Shown piece by piece: positions 40,828 through 51,700 of a stretch of 64,000 nt of DNA (positions are counted from its first letter, which is position 1; each line of letters starts with the position of its first letter). The stretch is from Hahella chejuensis KCTC 2396 (GTDB lineage: Bacteria; Pseudomonadota; Gammaproteobacteria; Pseudomonadales; Oleiphilaceae). The notes beneath the pieces are model-generated. The model was given only the letters and a program-made list of their open reading frames with translations. It did no database searches and had not been told where the DNA came from. The stretch is from positions 186,001 through 250,000 of the forward strand of contig NC_007645.1 of NCBI RefSeq assembly GCF_000012985.1. The letters run 5' to 3'. The position numbers were made by a program, and so were the translations under genes.

Positions 40828-42285
40828 ATGAGTTTAAGCGACCTGACCCCGCAGCCCCTGTGGCGATTTTTCCAGCTTTTATGCGATACCCCGCGGCCTT
40901 CCAAACAAGAGCAGTTGCTCAAGTCCCGCATCAGAGAAGCCCTGGCTGAATATGAGCTGGAAATCATCGAGGATCAGGTCGGCAATCTGATAATCCGCAA
41001 ACCCGCGACGCCGGGCTACGAAGACGCTCCCGGCGTGGTGATGCAAAGCCACTTGGATATGGTGCCGCAGAAGAACGAAGGCTCTACCCACGATTTCAGC
41101 AAAGATCCGATTCAACCTTATATCGACGGCGACTGGGTGCGCGCCCGCGGCACTACCTTGGGTGCGGATAACGGCATTGGCGTAGCGGCCATTCTGTCCG
41201 TACTGACGTCCAAAGACATGATCCATGGCCCGCTGGAAGGTCTGTTGACGGTGGACGAAGAAGCCGGGATGAGCGGCGCCAAAGGGCTGCAGGGCGGCGT
41301 ATTGCAGGGCTCTTTGCTGCTGAATCTGGATACGGAAGAGGAAAACGAACTTTACATCGGCTGCGCTGGCGGCGTGGATATTGGCGGACGTTTCTCCTAT
41401 CAGGCGGAGCCCCGGGATGATCGTCGTCAGTATTGGCGCATCGCGTTGAAAGGGCTGCGCGGCGGCCACTCCGGACTGGATATCCATTCGGGGCGCGGCA
41501 ATGCGTTGAAGCTGGTGAATCGCGCTCTGGATCAATTACGCAAACAGTTTCCCGCCTTGCGGGTCGCCTCTTTGACTGGCGGCACCCTGCGGAACGCCAT
41601 CCCGCGCGAAGCCTTCGCCGTAGTGGCGGCGCCGGCGGAGCTGGGCGAGGCGATCAGCCGCCGCGTTAGCGAACTGCAGCAGCTGTTCTTGCAGGAGCTG
41701 AAATCGGTTGAGCCGCATTTGCATTTGACCATCAGCGACACCGATTCCGCCGATTTGTTGCCCGAGGATATGGTGGACCGCTTACAACGCGTGATTTTCG
41801 CCTGTCCTCACGGCGTGTTCCGTATGAGCGCGGATTTCCCCGGCGTGACGGAAACGTCAAACAATCTGGCGCGAGTAGTGATGGATAGCGGCCATATCGA
41901 AGTGCACTGTCTGGCGCGCAGCCTGGTGGACTCTTTGCGGGATGACGCAGCGCAATCCGTGGCGGGCGTCTTTGAACTGGCGGGGGCGGAAACGTCGGTG
42001 GGCAACAGCTATCCCGGATGGGCGCCGGACAAAAACTCTCGTCTGCTGGATAACCTGACCCGTCTGCACGAGAAAGTCGTGGGCGTTGTCCCCAAGATTC
42101 AAGTGATTCATGCGGGACTGGAATGCGGCATCCTGGGGGCGAACTATCCCCACTGGGACATGATTTCTTTCGGGCCGACCATTCGCGGCGCGCACTCGCC
42201 GGATGAAGCGGTGCACGCGCCAAGCGTGGCGAACTTCTGGAAATTCCTGGAAGCGACGCTGGCGCATCTGGCTAAACCCGACTGA
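40828..42285 (+). CDS. pepD: Aminoacyl-histidine dipeptidase / cytosol non-specific dipeptidase (M20)
   Basis: This 485-residue cytosolic di-zinc peptidase starts at ATG 40828 with a poor ribosome binding site; TTG 40774 is in frame. The Zn-binding pattern is present: VVMQSHLDMVPQ (His and Asp), TTLGADNGIGV, LLTVDEEAGMSGA (catalytic Glu), a GGHSGLDIHSGRGNA dimerisation-lid segment and a C-terminal SFGPTIRGAHSPDEAVHAPSV. It degrades dipeptides including carnosine-type X-His. The last His in RGAHSPDE is the usual distal ligand. Confidence 0.92.
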   Translation: MSLSDLTPQPLWRFFQLLCDTPRPSKQEQLLKSRIREALAEYELEIIEDQVGNLIIRKPATPGYEDAPGVVMQSHLDMVPQKNEGSTHDFSKDPIQPYIDGDWVRARGTTLGADNGIGVAAILSVLTSKDMIHGPLEGLLTVDEEAGMSGAKGLQGGVLQGSLLLNLDTEEENELYIGCAGGVDIGGRFSYQAEPRDDRRQYWRIALKGLRGGHSGLDIHSGRGNALKLVNRALDQLRKQFPALRVASLTGGTLRNAIPREAFAVVAAPAELGEAISRRVSELQQLFLQELKSVEPHLHLTISDTDSADLLPEDMVDRLQRVIFACPHGVFRMSADFPGVTETSNNLARVVMDSGHIEVHCLARSLVDSLRDDAAQSVAGVFELAGAETSVGNSYPGWAPDKNSRLLDNLTRLHEKVVGVVPKIQVIHAGLECGILGANYPHWDMISFGPTIRGAHSPDEAVHAPSVANFWKFLEATLAHLAKPD

Positions 42286-42373
42286 AACAAGCATTGAGCT
42301 AGCGGGCGTCGTTACTGGCGCCCGGCGCTAACGTCACCTCGCTGGTTTCGTTGGCGCCAATTGCGCTTTTCAG

Positions 42374-42820
42374 TCAGCTGGGCTCTTCTTCCGGCTCCAC
42401 TTCCACCAGATCCAGCAGATTAATCGCGATTTTGATAAAGTCGCCCCCCGTCAAAATGCCTACGACATGACCGTTTTCCACCACGGGCAGACAACCGTAT
42501 TTCTTGGTTTGCAGAAACTCCGCTGCTTTACGGATTGGCGTATCCAGGCTGGCGGTGGCGACTTTAGTCCGCATCACCTGGGTGACGGGAATTTCGGACT
42601 CATGGGCTTCCATCAGCTCCGGGGGCATGTCATACACGGAGGAATCCATGGCGGCGAAGACGTCGCGCTGGGTGACGAGGCCTTCCAGTTTATTTTTGGC
42701 GTTGACGACCGGAATATGGCGGATGCCTTGTTCCTGCATCATTTTGCGCGCATCGGCGAGGCTGTTCTCAGTGCTCAGCGTGTGCACGGGGTGGCTCATT
42801 ACATCTTTCATCAGGATCAT
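42374..42820 (-). CDS. Tandem CBS-domain protein
   Basis: This 148-residue protein starts at ATG 42820 preceded by GGAGG; the ATG at 42832 lacks a site. It is a stand-alone Bateman module: CBS1 about residues 3-60 (VMSHPVHTLSTENSLADARKMMQEQGIRHIPVVNAKNKLEGLVTQRDV) and CBS2 about 80-140 (VMRTKVATASLDTPIRKAAEFLQTKKYGCLPVVENGHVVGILTGGDFIKI). Such modules bind adenosine nucleotides and act as energy sensors. The partner is unknown, and no enzyme is in the same operon. The C-terminus is acidic. Confidence 0.92.
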   Translation of the reverse strand: MILMKDVMSHPVHTLSTENSLADARKMMQEQGIRHIPVVNAKNKLEGLVTQRDVFAAMDSSVYDMPPELMEAHESEIPVTQVMRTKVATASLDTPIRKAAEFLQTKKYGCLPVVENGHVVGILTGGDFIKIAINLLDLVEVEPEEEPS

Positions 42821-43222
42821 GCTTACCTCCAATTGCGTAAGCTTTAAGGTAATGGAACCGGCGTCGGTATGGCTTGATGCGAGTCAAACCCGCCGCGACC
42901 CAGGGCCTGGTGACGTTTCGGCGTCATCTCCTGAAGTATAGACAGCCTGGACGGACCAGGGCTTATGGGGTTGACGCTGTCACACAGGCAGCCTCTAGTG
43001 TATGCCTCGGCGCGCTGTTGGGACAGCCCAATAATTGTCTAAAAGTTACTCAGGCTGTGGATTGAAAGAGGCGATGACGAAGTAGAAGGCAGGATCTGGC
43101 CGTAAGTAAAGGAATGCGCCTGAAAATAGAGGTAACGCACTTTGAGCGCTACTCAAGTGCGTCTCAACTCGCCTTCGGCATTGGCGTGACGGAAGAGTTC
43201 TAACCTCCCGGCGTCTACGTAC
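42821..43222. other. Intergenic region between the CBS gene and recD
   Basis: 402 bases without a credible gene. It lies upstream of the CBS gene and downstream of recD. The only notable structure is the inverted repeat at 43135-43162 listed separately. Confidence 0.5.
43135..43162. repeat. Inverted repeat downstream of the recCBD operon
   Basis: ACGCACTTTGAG (43135-43146) and CTCAAGTGCGT (43152-43162) pair as an 11-bp stem with one bulged T and a 5-base loop. It is 60 bases past the recD stop on the minus strand. The immediate downstream sequence is only modestly T-rich, so it could be a weak terminator or an mRNA-end hairpin. Confidence 0.5.
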
Positions 43223-45160
43223 TCACCACAGGTCCAACTGCACGCCGTCGCCAGACGGTTCATCTGGTTTATCGTCAACCGCGGGGCCTGCTGGCTGAAG
43301 CTCACCCCAGATTCTGCGGGCGAGCCCGGACATTCTTTGGGTTGGGCGTTTTATGGACTTGATCAATAGATGGCGCGGTCCCCATACGCTGATTCGTTTC
43401 TTGGCGCGGGTGACGCCCGTGTACAGCAGTTCCCGCGTCAGTACTGGTTGGTCGGTTTCAGGCAACGCCACGACGCAATGATCAAACTCGGAACCCTGGC
43501 TTTTGTGAATGGTCATAGCGTACACGGTTTCGTGGGCGGGCAGCCGGTATAGGGGAATGCTGCGCAGAGGTCCGTCCGCATCCGGGAACCACGCCCTTAG
43601 CTGCCCTGATGCCGGATCGCGCCAGATCAGGCCCACATCGCCGTTGAACAAGCCCAGACTATAGTCGTTGCGGGTCACCATGACAGGGCGACCGTGGTAG
43701 TGCAGTTGGTAGCGCGGGGCCAGGCCTTTGCGTTGCAGCGCCGCTTCCACCCACTGATTGATTTCCTGCACGCCGCCATGGCCTTCTTTCACGGCGCAGA
43801 GAATGCGGAAGCGATTCATGGCGTCCAGGGCGGTTTCCACCGAATCTGCTTTGAAGCAGGGCTCATAGGCGTTGGCGGCGGTCTGCTGGATGATCGACTG
43901 TAATTGCGACGGCGGCAGATTTTCCCAGTCCGCGTCTTCAAACTCCGGCTGTCTGAACACCTGCAGAGCGGCTTCCGAATCGCCGGCGTTGATCGCCTGC
44001 GCCAGTCGACCGATGCCGCTGCGGGCGTGAAAGCGATGACTGACTTCCAGGCGAATGACGCAGTCAGCAACAGGTGCGGCTTTCTCTTCTTCGGGGTAGG
44101 GGGGCGTCAGGCCAATTTTGCGCAGGTAACTCGCCATATCCGGGCTGACCCCTGCTGTGGCTCTTTGCGAGCAGATATCGCCAATGACGCTGCCGGCCTC
44201 GACCGAAGCAAGCTGTTCGCTGTCGCCCAGCAACATCAGGCGGGCGTGAGGAGGCAGCGCCTCTACGATACGCAGCATCATCGCCAGATCCACCATCGAC
44301 ACTTCGTCTATCAATAATAAATCCACAGGAAGCGGATGACCGGCGTGGTGTACGAAGCCTTTGCCGTCGCCGCGGACTTTGAGCAGGCGATGCAGAGTGT
44401 AAGCGGTATCGGGAATGCGTTCGGGATGTGACAGACGTTCTCCCAACTGCAATTTGGCGTTACGGATGGACTCCATCAGACGCGCAGCCGCTTTGCCGGT
44501 CGGCGCCGCGAGCGCAATGCGCAGAGGCGGTTCGGACAGTTCTCCCAGCATGCCCAACAGCTTGGCTACCGTGGTGGTTTTTCCGGTGCCGGGACCGCCG
44601 ACAATGGCGGTGAAGCCCTGGCGACAGGCCACGGCTGCGGCGATAGCCTGACGGTCCTCTGCGGCGACGGAAGGAAAGAAGCGCAACAGCGCCTGACGCA
44701 CCTGTTCGGGCGGGAAAGCGGCGTGATGGGCGATGCGCTGTTGCAGGAGCCCGGCGAGTTGGCGCTCATACTCGAAATATCGGGCCAGATAGAAGCAGTT
44801 ACGATCGTCAAGCACGCATGGACTGACCGGGCCGGCGTCGCCTATATCCGAATCCGCCTGGGTCAAACCGCTGGCGAGCAGCGCTTCGCGCCATAATTTG
44901 AGAGAAGGGGCGATAAAGGCGCGCATGTCTTCTTCCGCCGAGTCCGGCCACAACGAGCGGCCGGCGTATTGCGACAGGTCCAGACAGGTATGGCCGTTAG
45001 CCAGGGCGTTGGAGGTTAGCGCGACGGTCAGCGCCAGCAGTTCCCGCTGTTCTTCCGTCGCCGCGGTCGCCAGTTCTGCGAACTGCTGACCCAGGTAATA
45101 ATCCAGCGGCCGCAGCAGATTGCTTTGTCGGGCGGCGTCAATCAAGTGGGCGATGCTCAT
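43223..45160 (-). CDS. recD: Exodeoxyribonuclease V alpha subunit RecD
   Basis: This 645-residue SF1B helicase starts at ATG 45160 in a four-base overlap with recB. Walker A is VGGPGTGKTTTVAK near residues 188-201, Walker B LLLIDEVSMVD, then LGDSEQLASVEAG (motif III). The C-terminal UvrD-like block includes YAMTIHKSQGSEFDHCVVALP and LYTGVTRAKKRISVWG. It is the fast 5'-3' motor of RecBCD. The length is close to the E. coli protein. It is last in the recC-recB-recD operon. Confidence 0.97.
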   Translation of the reverse strand: MSIAHLIDAARQSNLLRPLDYYLGQQFAELATAATEEQRELLALTVALTSNALANGHTCLDLSQYAGRSLWPDSAEEDMRAFIAPSLKLWREALLASGLTQADSDIGDAGPVSPCVLDDRNCFYLARYFEYERQLAGLLQQRIAHHAAFPPEQVRQALLRFFPSVAAEDRQAIAAAVACRQGFTAIVGGPGTGKTTTVAKLLGMLGELSEPPLRIALAAPTGKAAARLMESIRNAKLQLGERLSHPERIPDTAYTLHRLLKVRGDGKGFVHHAGHPLPVDLLLIDEVSMVDLAMMLRIVEALPPHARLMLLGDSEQLASVEAGSVIGDICSQRATAGVSPDMASYLRKIGLTPPYPEEEKAAPVADCVIRLEVSHRFHARSGIGRLAQAINAGDSEAALQVFRQPEFEDADWENLPPSQLQSIIQQTAANAYEPCFKADSVETALDAMNRFRILCAVKEGHGGVQEINQWVEAALQRKGLAPRYQLHYHGRPVMVTRNDYSLGLFNGDVGLIWRDPASGQLRAWFPDADGPLRSIPLYRLPAHETVYAMTIHKSQGSEFDHCVVALPETDQPVLTRELLYTGVTRAKKRISVWGPRHLLIKSIKRPTQRMSGLARRIWGELQPAGPAVDDKPDEPSGDGVQLDLW

Positions 45161-48100
45161 GCCGGTTCTCCCTGCAGAATCTCTGCAAAAGCGGCCACGG
45201 CTTCACGCGAGGGACGGTCGAAAAACACCCCTAGCTCCGGTTGCTGTTGGCTGTGCATGCCACGCAAAAACAGATAGTAAACGCCGCCAAAATGGGTCTC
45301 GTAGTCATATGCGGGCAGGCTGCGCTGCAAATAACGGTGCAGCGCCAGCGTATAAATCAGATATTGCAGATCGTAGCGGTGCGCGAGAATTTCGTTGCGC
45401 AGGTTGTCGGGGGCGTAACTCTCCCGCTTTTCTCCAAGCCAGCTGCCCTTGTAGTCGGCGATATAGAAACGTCCTTCATGCTGAAAAGTGAGGTCGATAA
45501 AGCCGTGCATCAGGCCTTCGTTGGCGGCGACGTTTAAATTAACCGGCGCTTCCGAGCCGGAGTAGTCCGCCAGGAAGCGGGCGAGCCGCGCCTGCTGTAT
45601 CAGCGTCACGGGAAACAAAAACTCCATTTCCACCTGCATATTGGCCTTGTCGAGTTGCGACAGTGAAAAGGGCGTGACGCCGTTTTGCCGCAGCGGCGTA
45701 TTCACCACTTGCCATAACTGCTCCGCCACGCAGGCCACCCATTCTTCGCCGAAGCCATGTTGTTGCAGGCTGTGACTGGTGAGTTCATGCAATATTTCGG
45801 CGCTTTCCGCCTGAAACGGCATATTTTCCAGAATATGGTGAAAACACTGTCCGGCCCAGGCGCCTTTGGGGAACTGGAAAATATCGCTCACGTCCGGTTG
45901 CAGACGGGGCTGGACCTCCAGAGTCGCTTCCGCCTCGTCCAAAGGCTCTTCGCTATGGCGTCCGCCGCCACCGGCGGCCAGTTGCGAATAACTGGACAAA
46001 CGCCAGTTTTGCTCCACGGTGCGCTGGGCGGAGCGCGCGCGCCACTGACCGGCGCCTTCGCCGGGTTGATGGCGCTGATGCACCGGCTCAGGCGCCGGAC
46101 TCCAGTAAAAGTCAGTTTGCGCCGCAAGGCGGGTCAGAGGCTCCGCCAGTTGGGTATCGTCCAGATTTTTGAGAGACGTCAGCCAGTCAGTCAGACTGCC
46201 CGTGGCGCCGCCATACAGCAGCCAGGCCATGGCGGCGTACTGGAACTCATTCACAGCGCCCCAGGCCCAGACGCACAATTGTTTGGCCCGGGTCAGCGCC
46301 ACATAAAGCAGACGCAGGTCTTCCGCCAAACGCTCGCGCTCCGCCTGTTCTCGTAAGCGGTCGCCGCCGCTCAGATCGAGCACCAGACGATGTTCCCTTT
46401 CTGGGTCATGACACATTAAATAATCGTCTTTGCCGCTACGGCCAAACCCCAGAAAAGGCAGAAACACCAACGGATATTCAAGCCCTTTGGAACTGTGGAT
46501 GGTGACGATTTTCACCAGCGCCTCGTCACTTTCCAGACGTAACTGATGCTCGTCGCCGCGTCCGTCCGCCTGCTCCAGTTGTCCTTGATACCAGGCCAGC
46601 AGGCGTTCAGGCGTGGGGTAGTCGCGTCCCGCCTGTTGCAATAGTTCAGCCAGCTGCAACAGATTGGTGAGGCGGCGCTCGCCTTCCGGGAGACCCAGTA
46701 GTCTGGCGGCGACGCTAAAGTTCTGCAGCCATTTCTGAAACATGGGCATGAAACCGGCGTCCTGCCATTCCTCCCGCAACTGGTGCAACGAGGTCAGCAT
46801 GTTTTCCCAGCGCTGTTCATCCCGCGCCAGCGTCTCCAGCTCTGCGGCGGTCCATCCCCAGCTCAGGGTCACCAGCGCAGCGCGCAGGCGACGTTCGTCA
46901 TTAGGCTCCAGTAACGCGCGCAGCAGACGCAGCAGGTCGGTAGCCTCTTCGCTCTGATAGACGCTTTCCCGAGTCAGAAACACACTGCTGACGCCAACGG
47001 CGGAGAGCTTTTCCGACATGATGCGGGCCTGTTTATTATCCCGCACCAGTACGGCGATGTCGCCGGCGCTGAGCGGGCGTTCGCCCAGACGGGCGCGGCC
47101 GCATTCTCCCAGGTTGAGCCAGTTGGCGATTTCACTGGCGGTGATTTGCGCCAACTGCGGTCGCGCCTGATCTTTACTGATGGTCTTTCCGCCGTCTTCA
47201 CGGCCGAGCAGCCAGGCCTGCAATGGCGTCACGGGGACGTCGTCCAATGTCAGAACGGAGGCGTCAGCGGCGCCGGCGGCCTGCACGGGAATGAATTCTA
47301 TATCGCCGGCGAACAGGAAAGGATTGGCGCACTGTTCGAACAATCCATTAACCGCCGCCACCAGTTCTTTACGGGAGCGCCAGTTAGTGTCCATGGTGTA
47401 GCGATTATCCTGGGGCGTGCGCTGCTTGGCTTGCAGATAGGCGTAAATATCCGCGCCCCGGAAGCTGTAAATCGCCTGCTTGGGGTCGCCGATCATAAAC
47501 AAAGTGGCGTTACCGTCGGCGGCGTCATACAGGGAGGAGAAGATGCGATACTGAGATGGGTCGGTATCTTGAAACTCGTCAATCAGGGCGACTGGGTAGC
47601 GGCGTTGCAGCGCCTGGCGTAACTGGGGGCCGGTGGCGGCTGCGAGGGCGTCTTTGAGACTGCCGATCAGATCATCGAAGCCCAGGATTTCCGCCTGGGT
47701 TTTCAGACGCTGCAGTACGTCCTTGAAGGCGGTCAGCGTGGCGCCTACCAGCCAGGCGTCTAACTGCGTCTGTTGGGTCAGAAACTGGTCAAGAGCGGTG
47801 AAGAAAGCATGCTGTGGCGCGCCAAGTCCTTTATCCGCCGCTTTTTTCAACACAGACGCATCGAGAACGCTCTGACTGAACAGGGCTGCGGCGGGAGGCA
47901 GCGTCATCTGTTCTTCCGTGCGGCTCCAGATAGTAAGGCTGAGAATCGCATCGTTCAGTTTGTCTTCCCGGTAAGTTTTCTCCGCGCGGCCCAGTATTTT
48001 GTTCTCCGCCGCTTCCCGTACGGCGGCGGTAAGGTCATCGCCTTGTTGACGCCATTGGGCTTTCAGCGCGCCAGCCAGATGGCTGAGGGCTTGCGGGTCT

Positions 48101-48702
48101 ACATCCGGGCGGATCAACTCCAGATCGCCTTGCGCCAGATAGCTGCGCAGTCCGTTCAGCATATCCGCCGGCTCGCCCCACTTGGCTTGCGCCAGCTCCG
48201 CCAGCAATCGGTCGGGATAGAACAGCTTACGCCAGGTGTCCTCCGCCGCCTGCTGCAGCAATGGGCCCAGGTCTTCCTGCAGGCGCAGGTCAAACAAGAG
48301 CCCGCTTTCGAATGCGTTGTCCTGCAGGGCGCGCTGGCAGAAACCGTGAATAGTGAATATAGACGCCTCGTCCATGTTCAACAGCGCCTGCTGCAACAGA
48401 GCGAGCGCATCGCCATTGCGTTCCGGGTCGCGCCAGGGTTGCAGCCACTCCGCAATATCTGTTTCCGGCGGAGCTTGCAGCGTCTGCATGACCTCGCGGA
48501 TGCGCTGGCGAATCCGCGTGCGCAGTTCTTCTGTGGCGGCGCGAGTAAAGGTGACCACCAGAATCTGTCTGACGTCGAGCTGACGTTCCAGCAACAGACG
48601 CAGATACAAGGTGGTGATGGTATAGGTCTTCCCCGTTCCGGCGCTGGCTTCGATGAGCTGTACGCCTTGTAGAGGAATGGCGATCGGGTCCAGCGGCCTC
48701 AT
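45157..48702 (-). CDS. recB: Exodeoxyribonuclease V beta subunit RecB
   Basis: This 1181-residue protein starts at ATG 48702, overlapping the recC stop (ATGA) with GGGAGG eight bases upstream; an in-frame start 15 bases earlier is less likely. The UvrD-type 3'-5' helicase has Walker A EASAGTGKTYT near residue 25, VTFTRAATEELRTRIR, LIDEFQDTDPSQY and FMIGDPKQAIYSFRGADIYAY. The C-terminal nuclease domain keeps GFIDLTFQHEGRFYIADYKGSWLG with the catalytic Asp and DxK, and the YDLQYLIYTLALHRYL motif. Full-length and apparently active for Chi-regulated end processing and degradation of linear foreign DNA. Confidence 0.97.
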   Translation of the reverse strand: MRPLDPIAIPLQGVQLIEASAGTGKTYTITTLYLRLLLERQLDVRQILVVTFTRAATEELRTRIRQRIREVMQTLQAPPETDIAEWLQPWRDPERNGDALALLQQALLNMDEASIFTIHGFCQRALQDNAFESGLLFDLRLQEDLGPLLQQAAEDTWRKLFYPDRLLAELAQAKWGEPADMLNGLRSYLAQGDLELIRPDVDPQALSHLAGALKAQWRQQGDDLTAAVREAAENKILGRAEKTYREDKLNDAILSLTIWSRTEEQMTLPPAAALFSQSVLDASVLKKAADKGLGAPQHAFFTALDQFLTQQTQLDAWLVGATLTAFKDVLQRLKTQAEILGFDDLIGSLKDALAAATGPQLRQALQRRYPVALIDEFQDTDPSQYRIFSSLYDAADGNATLFMIGDPKQAIYSFRGADIYAYLQAKQRTPQDNRYTMDTNWRSRKELVAAVNGLFEQCANPFLFAGDIEFIPVQAAGAADASVLTLDDVPVTPLQAWLLGREDGGKTISKDQARPQLAQITASEIANWLNLGECGRARLGERPLSAGDIAVLVRDNKQARIMSEKLSAVGVSSVFLTRESVYQSEEATDLLRLLRALLEPNDERRLRAALVTLSWGWTAAELETLARDEQRWENMLTSLHQLREEWQDAGFMPMFQKWLQNFSVAARLLGLPEGERRLTNLLQLAELLQQAGRDYPTPERLLAWYQGQLEQADGRGDEHQLRLESDEALVKIVTIHSSKGLEYPLVFLPFLGFGRSGKDDYLMCHDPEREHRLVLDLSGGDRLREQAERERLAEDLRLLYVALTRAKQLCVWAWGAVNEFQYAAMAWLLYGGATGSLTDWLTSLKNLDDTQLAEPLTRLAAQTDFYWSPAPEPVHQRHQPGEGAGQWRARSAQRTVEQNWRLSSYSQLAAGGGGRHSEEPLDEAEATLEVQPRLQPDVSDIFQFPKGAWAGQCFHHILENMPFQAESAEILHELTSHSLQQHGFGEEWVACVAEQLWQVVNTPLRQNGVTPFSLSQLDKANMQVEMEFLFPVTLIQQARLARFLADYSGSEAPVNLNVAANEGLMHGFIDLTFQHEGRFYIADYKGSWLGEKRESYAPDNLRNEILAHRYDLQYLIYTLALHRYLQRSLPAYDYETHFGGVYYLFLRGMHSQQQPELGVFFDRPSREAVAAFAEILQGEPA

Positions 48703-51700
48703 GCCGGCGCCTCCCAATGCTCCAGCGCAGGCTCCCAGATGCTTTCCGCCAGCGCCACGAAGCGTTCGTTCAAAGTTTCCGCTTCAAAACGCCACACCAG
48801 AAAGTGATGCGCATCCGCCAGTTCACCCGGCTGCCACTCGTTACCCAGCCAGCAGTTCAGAGCGGCGTTGATGGGTTCGCTGCGGCTACGTGGATTATTT
48901 TTGGTTTCCACATACTTCAACGATGTTTTGGGGAAGAAACGCACCGGTTCATTCTCACTTTGCGTCAGCAGATCCATTAGCTCCGCCAGTAATTGTCTGG
49001 CCTGGTTTTGAGCCACTGGGCGGTAATGGCCAACGCCTTGGCGGCACACCAGGAAACTGGGGCGGGCCAGGGCGTCGGCGGTGACGCCGCATAACGCCAG
49101 ATGCTCCAGCCACAGCAACAACATGCGGGAAGCGCTGCAGCCAGCGGTGGTCAGGTGCAGCAGGCCGCGCGGGCCGATGCCCGCCACCGCGCCGCGCAAT
49201 GGCAGCCCGGATTTTTCCGGGGTAATTTCGATACGATCCTTGCCATACAGCTCACGGGCTTGCTCGCGCAGGGCTTCCAGTTGCTGTCGCGTTTGCTTGC
49301 GGCTGATGGCGCCGACGGCGCCGCCGGGCAGCAACCCTTTGGCTTCCAGGTAGCTTTCCGCCTCTTCATCCGTCGCTGCGTTCATCAGTTCCTGCAGCCA
49401 CAGTTCTTTTACCTGGAAGCCGTGCAGGCCGGCCAGATCGAAAGGCTCCCGGTCCTGCGCGAGATCGCTGGCGTCCAGCAATATATTGAGCCGTTGCTGC
49501 ACAAAGTAACGGGTCGGGTTGCGGAGAAAACGCCGCAGACTGTCCAACTCGACCGGATGGTCGGTGGAAAACGGCTCCCGCTCCCGGGGCGGTAAGGACT
49601 CTGGGCAGAACGCCTGATATTCCTGCTTGCTGTGTCGACCGTGCAGGGCGGGCAACCATTCCGACTGATAGCTGAAGTGGCCGCCGTCGGCGGTAAAATA
49701 ATGCGGACTGAAAGGTTGTAGCGGGTGCTCCCTGAGAATGCGCCGTATCGCTGCTTCGCCGCCCTGCTCCTGAATCGTATCCAGTAGCTCGCTGAGAATG
49801 ACCGATGGCGCGCACTCGCTGTTGTCGCGGATGCTGCGTCCCACATAGCTCAGATAAAACACGTCGCGGGCGGCCAGTAAGGCCTCCAGAAACAGAAAAC
49901 GGTCTTCCTCGCGGCGGGCGCGATCGCCTTTACGAGGGTACTCGGCGATCAGGTCGAAACCCGGCTGCGTCTGGTGGCGCGGGAACTGGTCATGATTCAA
50001 TCCCAGGACGGCGACCACGCGAAAGGGAATGCTGCGCATGGGCACCATGGCGCAGAAGGTGACCGCCCCGGTAAGGAAACTCTGACGCCGTAACGGGCTG
50101 TCCAGACGTCGGCGCAGATCCTGTTTCACCACCGCCAGCGGCAAGGGCTGATCGAAGCCCGCTGTCTGGGTCTCCTGCAGCCATTCCTGCACCGCCTCGC
50201 GGGCGACCTGCAGCGCCTGCTCTTCGTCCCGGTCAGGATCGAACAGATCGTTCATCCAGCTGTGTAAGAGGTCCGCCCATTGCTGGGGCGTCTGGCCGCG
50301 GGAGATCTGCGCGCGCCAGCGCGCCAGGGTGTCGATCAGTTGCGATAGCGCGCCCAGGCTGTCCGCATCGCCGCCCTGAATATGAGGATAAGGAGCCACG
50401 TCCTGATACATCTGCATCGCATCGGGCAGGGCGAAGCCCAGCAGCAGACGTTTGATCCCCGCCTTCCAGCTGAATTGATCGGCGCAGTCGACGCCATAGG
50501 CCTGTTGCGATTCCGCATCCAGGCCCCAGCGAATGGAGGCTTCATGCAGCCACTGGCGCAGACGGGATAACAGCTCTTCATCCAGGCCGAAACGTCGTCC
50601 CACAGCGGGAATTTCCAGCAGGCCCAGCACCTCGGACGCGGTAAAACGGCCGGGCAGCAAATCGAACAGTTGCAATACCGACTGCACCAGATTGAAGTCG
50701 CTGTAACGGCTCAGGTCGGCGAGGGACCAGGGAATCCGGCGCGCCCCTTGCTGGGCGCCGAATACCGCCTCGACAAGAGGCGCGTACTGCTCGATATCCG
50801 GCGTCATCACCACGATATCCCGGGGAGACAGGCTGTGATCGGTTTGCAGCAGATCCATCAGTTGATCGTACAGCGCTTCTACTTCGCGCAAGGCGCTATG
50901 GCACAGATGCACCTGCAGCGAGCGGTCGTCAGCGGGGCTCTCAGGCCATGGCTCCTGACGCAGGTTGAAAACGTCCGCCTGCAGGCGTTGCAGCAAGGTT
51001 TGCGGCGGCGCGGGCGGGACGTAGCAGTCGGCTTCCGTGACGGACACGTCCTGCAGCACGTCCAGGTAATCCCGCAGCGGTTTGCCCCAGGACGCCAGCA
51101 GTCGGTGGCCCTCGTCGTACAGGCCAGAGACTTCCGCGCCATCGCGGGTGCGGATGCGGCTGATGTCCTTACGGGAGGCGATGTCGCCCCAGTAATGCTC
51201 CGTAGGGTTCCATTGATACATGTGCACTTCTATATGGCGGGCGGCGTTCTGCAGCACATCCAGGTACGCCGGCGCCATATAGGGAACGCCAAAGACGAAC
51301 AAACGCGGCGGCAGTTTATCCACATGCTGCGGCAGCTGCGCGGCCAACTCCTGCAGTACGCGGGCCCGGTGCGGCGCGTCGCTGTCGTGGGTCAGGCCGC
51401 GCCAGAGCTCAATCTGCCAGGCGTGCTCGCTGGCGCCGGCTTCGGTTGGCAGACCTTGCTCCCACTCTGATAGCCAGTCCGGGCGATACATTAAATAGTG
51501 ATCGAAGACATCGGCGATGCGTTGGCTCAGCTGATAGTTGCGCAACAGGTCCGGCGATTTGCGATCCGGGCCTGTGTGCAGATAGCGATGCAGGGCGTCG
51601 AATTCGCCGCTGTCAGGAAGCCCAGGCGCCAGTTGCATGAGACGCCAGGTCAGGATGGATTTGTCAAAAGGATGCAGTTCAGGCAAATCATCCCGACACA